DNA of 64,000 nucleotides from Hyphomicrobiales bacterium (GTDB taxonomy: Bacteria > Pseudomonadota > Alphaproteobacteria > Rhizobiales > Rhizobiaceae): assembly GCA_900472295.1 (NCBI GenBank), contig UCIA01000004.1, positions 124,001 through 188,000 on the forward strand, in the 5' to 3' direction. A model generated the notes under the pieces. It worked only from the letters and a program-made list of their open reading frames with translations. It had not been told where the DNA came from and searched no databases. This document shows positions 60,965-64,000 of this stretch, piece after piece. Position numbers and translations under genes: made by a program. How positions within the stretch are numbered: position 1 is the stretch's first letter; every line of letters starts with the position of its first letter.

Positions 60965-61792
60965 ATGGTCGCACCGCGCGCTGTCTGGAAGGGATTTCTG
61001 AAGGTTGGGTCCGTCACCTGCGGCGTCAAAATTGTTGGCGCCACCAGCGAAGCCTCGAAGATCCACTTCAAAATTTTGAACCGCAAGGGCGGCTTGCCGG
61101 TCAAGAGCGTCTATGCCGATGAGAAGACTGGAAAGCCGGTCGAGGCAGAAGACCAGGTGAAGGGGTTCGAGGTCGAAAAGGACGAATTCATCCAAATCGA
61201 GCCCGACGACATCAAGGCCCTGAAACTCACATCGGATCACACGCTGGAGGTCGGCGAGTTCGTATCGATCAGCGACGTCGACACCCGCTATCTCGAAAAG
61301 CCGTACTATCTGATTCCGGCCGATGGCGTTGCTTTGGAAGCCTACGGCGTCATTCGCGACGCCATGAAGAACAAGGGCGTCGCCGCCCGATCCTGCATCG
61401 TGCTTTATCAGCGCGGCCGGGAAGTTCTGATCCAGCCTTACGGCAAAGGCATGGTGATGACCGAGTTGCGAAATGCCAACGAGATGGTCTCGCAGGACAG
61501 CGTCTTTGATGGGCTGACGAAGGCCAGATACGATCCCGAATTGCTCGAAATCGCCGGCATGCTCATCGACAAGAAAGTGACCACTTTCGACCCCTCAAAG
61601 TTCGAGGACACTTATGAAGATGCGCTCATCGCCATGATTGACGCGAAGCGCAAAGGCAAGGCACCGCCAAAGCCAGCGCCCAGGCCGAAAGAGAACGTCA
61701 TCAACCTGGCTGAAGTGCTGAAGAAGAGCCTACAGCAGGAAGGCCTTACGGCAGCCAAGAAGAGTGCCTCGCCAAAACGCAAAACGGCTTGA
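60965..61792 (+). CDS. ku: Ku protein, non-homologous end joining
   Basis: A 275-residue bacterial Ku. The ring-forming core runs from RAVWKGFLKVGSVTCGVKI to about residue 215, with DTRYLEKPYYLIPADG and the GREVLIQPYGKGMVMTELR stretch typical of the family. The C-terminal tail is Lys/Pro-rich (PKPAPRPKENVINL, then KKSASPKRKTA) and would bind LigD and DNA. Ku binds double-strand ends and recruits LigD; no ligD is in the window. GAGG lies about nine bases upstream. An exact EcfG-type promoter precedes it. Confidence 0.92.
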   Translation: MVAPRAVWKGFLKVGSVTCGVKIVGATSEASKIHFKILNRKGGLPVKSVYADEKTGKPVEAEDQVKGFEVEKDEFIQIEPDDIKALKLTSDHTLEVGEFVSISDVDTRYLEKPYYLIPADGVALEAYGVIRDAMKNKGVAARSCIVLYQRGREVLIQPYGKGMVMTELRNANEMVSQDSVFDGLTKARYDPELLEIAGMLIDKKVTTFDPSKFEDTYEDALIAMIDAKRKGKAPPKPAPRPKENVINLAEVLKKSLQQEGLTAAKKSASPKRKTA

Positions 61793-61816
61793 GCTGGCGC
61801 CTGCAGAAGCGAGGGC

Positions 61817-62128
61817 ATGTTTTTGATCCAATTGACGCGTGAGCAATGCCGGGCTGCAAGGGGACTGCTCAACTGGCCGCAGGCGAGGCTGGGCGCAAAA
61901 TCCAATGTAAGCGAAGGGACGGTCCGGGAATTCGAGAATGGCAAGCGTGTCCCCAGTCCTGATAAGCTCGCCGCGATACAATTGGCGTTGGAGCTGGCAG
62001 GCGTCGCTTTCCTGAGCGATGGCGAGACAGCCGAAGGAGGGCCAGGGGTTCGCCTTAAAAAGCCAACGGCTGCGCGCCCTATCATTAGGGATGGCGAAGC
62101 GGGCATCATCGACAACAGCGAAATGTAG
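61817..62128 (+). CDS. XRE-type helix-turn-helix transcriptional regulator
   Basis: A 103-residue protein. The Cro/C1 fold is plain: TREQCRAARGLLNWPQARLG, NVSEGTVREFENGKRVPSPD, and AIQLALELAGVAFL. The GPGVRLKK end is typical of a small rhizobial subgroup. It starts 24 bases after ku and may regulate genes nearby. Its reverse strand is covered by the run-on frame of the gene at 62463. Confidence 0.8.
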   Translation: MFLIQLTREQCRAARGLLNWPQARLGAKSNVSEGTVREFENGKRVPSPDKLAAIQLALELAGVAFLSDGETAEGGPGVRLKKPTAARPIIRDGEAGIIDNSEM

Positions 62129-62139
62129 GAGTTCCCCGC

Positions 62140-62463
62140 CAGGTCCAATAAGACGTCACACCTGATCGCTATGTGGCTCCTTGGTCTGCCCAACCATTTC
62201 GCCAGTTCGGAAAACGGCAGGATGTCCGTTGCGCCTTGTGCATTGTTTGCAAGTTGCAGGAGCCGGATCGGGAAGCAGATAGCGTCGCGATTGGAGTCCG
62301 ACATGTCCTCATATGATCGCTCATCGCCGGTCACCGAGGCCTCAGCCTTTAGCAAGGCGTCGTTAATGTCGTCGATCGAAACCAAGCCTTTATGCACGAG
62401 AACATTGTTGATCGTCGCTACCGCCATCATCAGACCTTCAAGCTGAAGATTGGCGACATTCAT
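62140..62463 (-). CDS. Small hypothetical protein, 3' end unclear
   Basis: The first 95 or so residues (NVANLQLEGLMMAVATINNV, VSIDDINDALLKAEASV, FPIRLLQLANNAQG, FSELAKWLGR) look like a genuine helical protein. The frame has no stop there and runs on to 61612, antisense to the XRE gene and ku, with unlikely composition. A lost stop or a frameshift near 62170 is probable. ATG 62463 overlaps the stop of the upstream gene as ATGA. Coordinates give only the credible coding part. Confidence 0.5.
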
Positions 62464-62688
62464 GACCGCGGCTCCTTGCCGTCTCTCGAAGTCGCCTGAC
62501 CTGGATCTTGGCCATCTGATTGATGGGCCTCGTCATCGACTTCGGTTACAGGACGCGTCAGCCCGATCCCGTCCTTCGGCTTCTTGTTGCCAGCTGCGTC
62601 CTGCGAGAACGCGTCCGACGGGGTCCGGATCGGTCCTGGCCGGATATTTCGTTGCTCGACTTTCGCGATGATTTTCGTTGTTGGGCAT
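62460..62688 (-). pseudogene. Small hydrophilic protein gene with probable frameshift
   Basis: ATG 62688 has an excellent AGGAGG site and starts PNNENHRESRATKYPARTD. After about 20 codons the composition turns poor in this frame. The next frame then reads PSDAFSQDAAGNKKPKDGI and ends DPGQATSRDGKEPRS at 62460. The two halves would make one small disordered protein if a frameshift near residue 20 is removed. The second half overlaps the next gene as ATGA. Only alignment to relatives could prove this. Confidence 0.5.
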
Positions 62689-62715
62689 TTTGGTCCTCCT
62701 GGCTGACGGATCGAT

Positions 62716-62741
62716 AACCACACCTGAGGCTAAGGAGTTCC
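62716..62741 (-). promoter_or_regulatory. EcfG-type promoter candidate
   Basis: On the minus strand GGAAC (62741-62737), 17 bases, then GGTT (62719-62716). It lies 27 bases before ATG 62688. Together with the plus-strand site beginning at 62751 it makes a divergent pair. Confidence 0.45.
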
Positions 62742-62750
62742 GCGCTTGAT

Positions 62751-62775
62751 GGAACATTCCCTGTGGCACCTCGTT
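62751..62775 (+). promoter_or_regulatory. EcfG-type promoter candidate
   Basis: GGAAC at 62751-62755, 16 bases, and CGTT at 62772-62775 match the consensus exactly. ATG 62799 lies 23 bases downstream. Confidence 0.6.
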
Positions 62776-62798
62776 GGCCAGAAAAGGAGACCGTTAGA

Positions 62799-63038
62799 AT
62801 GGCCAGCATTAGAAACCTCGGCAAGGCAATCATCAAGGAACCAGAAAGCGCCGGCGCCAAGATCGAACGCAAGAATCCGGGCGACAAGGATGCCGGCGAA
62901 GCGCCGGTTGCCCCCAAGACGGCGGGAGCCCCTGACGCGAAGGCAAGCTCATCTGGCGATCCGTTCTCAAACAGGCGGAGCGATGCACGGCCGGTAAGCG
63001 GCAAGACACCGCGCCCAACCGAGAAGCCCGGAGAATAG
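62799..63038 (+). CDS. Small disordered hypothetical protein
   Basis: A 79-residue protein rich in Ala, Pro, Lys, Ser and Asp (ASIRNLGKAIIKEPESAGAK start, TPRPTEKPGE end), without a hydrophobic core. AAAGGAG precedes ATG 62799. An exact EcfG-type promoter stands directly before it, so it is probably a stress protein of unknown role. The next small gene begins two bases after its stop. Confidence 0.65.
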   Translation: MASIRNLGKAIIKEPESAGAKIERKNPGDKDAGEAPVAPKTAGAPDAKASSSGDPFSNRRSDARPVSGKTPRPTEKPGE

Positions 63039-63040
63039 TC

Positions 63041-63196
63041 ATGCCCCCCAAACCAGAGCCGACCGACGAGCCGCCGGTGGATGCACCAACCTGGACGCCG
63101 GACGTCCGCGAACCTGATCCCGATCTTCTTCCAGATGAGCTACCCGTCCCCAATCCCGACGAAAACCGTGACCCGCCAAAGCGAGCTCTGACATGA
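63041..63196 (+). CDS. Very short Pro/Asp-rich protein
   Basis: A 51-residue protein (PPKPEPTDEPPVDAPTWTPD start, PPKRALT end) with no fold expected. GGAGA lies nine bases before ATG 63041. Its stop overlaps the GFA gene start as ATGA, so the tiny gene is part of the operon. I know no function for it. Confidence 0.55.
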   Translation: MPPKPEPTDEPPVDAPTWTPDVREPDPDLLPDELPVPNPDENRDPPKRALT

Positions 63197-63642
63197 GCGG
63201 CGATGACGTCCACACGGGTGGTTGCCTTTGTGGGGCGGTTCGCTTCTCGGTCAAAGGCGCTCCGTTTCGCGTCGGCCTCTGTCACTGCCAGGATTGTCGG
63301 CGTGTGAGCGGCAGCGCGTTCAACTTCTTTGGCGTCTGGTCGAGATCAGTTTATGAAGGAACGGGAGAGCTCGGGACATTTGAAGGCCGAAGCTTCTGCT
63401 CCGTTTGTGGGTCCCGTGTCGCATCGCTACGCGATGACGAAGCGGAGATCATGGTCGGTGCTCTCGACATTGCGCCCAGCGACATCATTCCGGGCTATGA
63501 ACTCTGGATCGGGCGGCGGGAGCCGTGGCTGATGAACCTGCCATGGGCCGAGCAGTATCAACACGATCGCGGATCCCGCATCATCGACGCTCCGCCGATC
63601 GAACCTGACGTTCCAGCGCCGGCGCAGCAGCCTGAGATTTAG
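63193..63642 (+). CDS. GFA family protein (glutathione-dependent formaldehyde-activating enzyme/CENP-V fold)
   Basis: A 149-residue zinc protein. Cys11 and Cys13 (GGCLCGAV), Cys30, Cys32 and Cys35 (CHCQDCRR), and Cys69 and Cys72 (CSVCGS) are the ligands of the family. The best-known member speeds adduct formation between formaldehyde and glutathione, but most members are uncharacterised. The last 15 residues are Pro-rich. It is the last gene of the stress-promoter operon that starts at 62799. Confidence 0.88.
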   Translation: MSGDDVHTGGCLCGAVRFSVKGAPFRVGLCHCQDCRRVSGSAFNFFGVWSRSVYEGTGELGTFEGRSFCSVCGSRVASLRDDEAEIMVGALDIAPSDIIPGYELWIGRREPWLMNLPWAEQYQHDRGSRIIDAPPIEPDVPAPAQQPEI

Positions 63643-63647
63643 CGTGG

Positions 63648-64000
63648 CTAGGCGATTGCGGCTGCCGCTTGAGCCGGAACCCGCTTTCGAGGGGTCGGAC
63701 GGCGACGATCGCGGCGTTTCGAAACGACTTTGAGGGGAACGGCCGGCGCTGGAGACAACGCGCCAAGCACAGCGTTGACCATGCCGTTTGCTACGAAATC
63801 GGCGCTGATCTCGGCGGCCAGAGCTTGCCCTTCCTTCCAGGCATCGCCTTCCTCCGCGTCCGACCAGAAAACAATTCCGATTCTCAAACCTGCTTTGGCG
63901 CGTTTCAGTCTGCGAACCAAAAAGCGTGCATGCTTGATAGAGTCCCGATTGAGGAACCCGACAACCACGGTGTCGATCGCCTGGAGTTCGAGACGACGAA
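63648..64000 (-). CDS. C-terminal part of a protein running off the right edge, possibly AI-2E-transporter-like tail
   Basis: The frame is open to the window end, so the start is outside. The visible 117 residues have a beta-strand VVVGFLN, a basic helix KHARFLVRRLKRAKAG, and LRIGIVFWSDAEEGD. This alternation resembles the cytoplasmic tail of some rhizobial AI-2E family permeases, but I am not certain. A Lys/Arg/Ala-rich tail ends the protein. An internal GTG at 63968 is not a likely start. It is convergent with the GFA gene, with five bases between. Confidence 0.55.
   Translation of the reverse strand, partial: RRLELQAIDTVVVGFLNRDSIKHARFLVRRLKRAKAGLRIGIVFWSDAEEGDAWKEGQALAAEISADFVANGMVNAVLGALSPAPAVPLKVVSKRRDRRRPTPRKRVPAQAAAAIA

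Noticed and set aside
48786..64000. CRISPR array, complete IS element, tRNA or rRNA gene, prophage
   Set aside because: No spaced repeats, no transposase with terminal inverted repeats, no tRNA-like cloverleaf and no phage structural genes were recognised by eye.

Overview
The window reads as chromosome or large-replicon sequence of a high-GC alphaproteobacterium of the order Hyphomicrobiales, most likely a Mesorhizobium-type rhizobium. Grounds: many sugar ABC transporters of the CUT2 class, DUF982-type and other small rhizobial proteins, a RepB-like C-terminal domain, a Ku protein, and promoter-like sites of the alphaproteobacterial general stress sigma factor EcfG (GGAAC, 16-17 bases, CGTT). 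The genus is inferred from gene content; no rRNA or tRNA gene was found.

Region 1 (1-11501) is a divergent pair of operons around a control region at about 5.05-5.35 kb. Leftward run a RidA-family protein, a D-hydantoinase/dihydropyrimidinase, an N-carbamoyl-D-amino acid hydrolase, an FrhB-like iron-sulfur flavoprotein and a D-amino acid oxidase-like flavoprotein cut by the window edge. Together they look like a route from 5-substituted hydantoins through D-amino acids to 2-oxo acids. Rightward run an MFS transporter, two short-chain dehydrogenases, a sugar-epimerase-like protein, a PuuE-like polysaccharide-deacetylase-fold protein and an allantoinase/dihydroorotase homologue that has lost part of its metal site.

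Region 2 (11917-30274) is a sugar or sugar-acid uptake and degradation area. It has three CUT2 ABC transporters (11.9-15.5, 20.7-24.4 and 24.5-29.2 kb), a DeoR-type regulator, a four-carbon acid sugar kinase (DUF1537), a PdxA2-type dehydrogenase, an aldehyde dehydrogenase and an SMP-30-type lactonase. The kinase-PdxA2 pair is the known signature of threonate/erythronate-like acid degradation. A decayed ABC ATPase fragment follows.

Region 3 (30800-42990) is one leftward run of eleven genes: a fourth CUT2 transporter, a GMC oxidoreductase with its small subunit, a carboxymuconolactone-decarboxylase-like protein, two aldehyde dehydrogenases, a second SMP-30 lactonase and a LysR regulator. It would import a sugar or polyol and oxidise it stepwise. 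Divergent from it (43305-48785) runs an electron-transfer flavoprotein operon: etfB, etfA, a membrane iron-sulfur HdrD/DgcB-like protein, a beta-hydroxyacid dehydrogenase and a metallo-beta-lactamase-fold hydrolase.

Region 4 (48786-64000) differs in character: short, mostly hypothetical genes, pseudogenes, and EcfG-type promoter candidates. It holds a 474-residue protein with a RepB-like C-terminal domain, a phospholipase D/cardiolipin synthase-like protein, a PAS-PAS histidine kinase with receiver domain split by one in-frame amber codon, Ku, an XRE-type regulator, a GFA-family protein and several small-protein families present in two copies. A structured stretch at 52331-52469 is a candidate small RNA with a good terminator. 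This part looks like a general-stress and DNA-repair accessory region.
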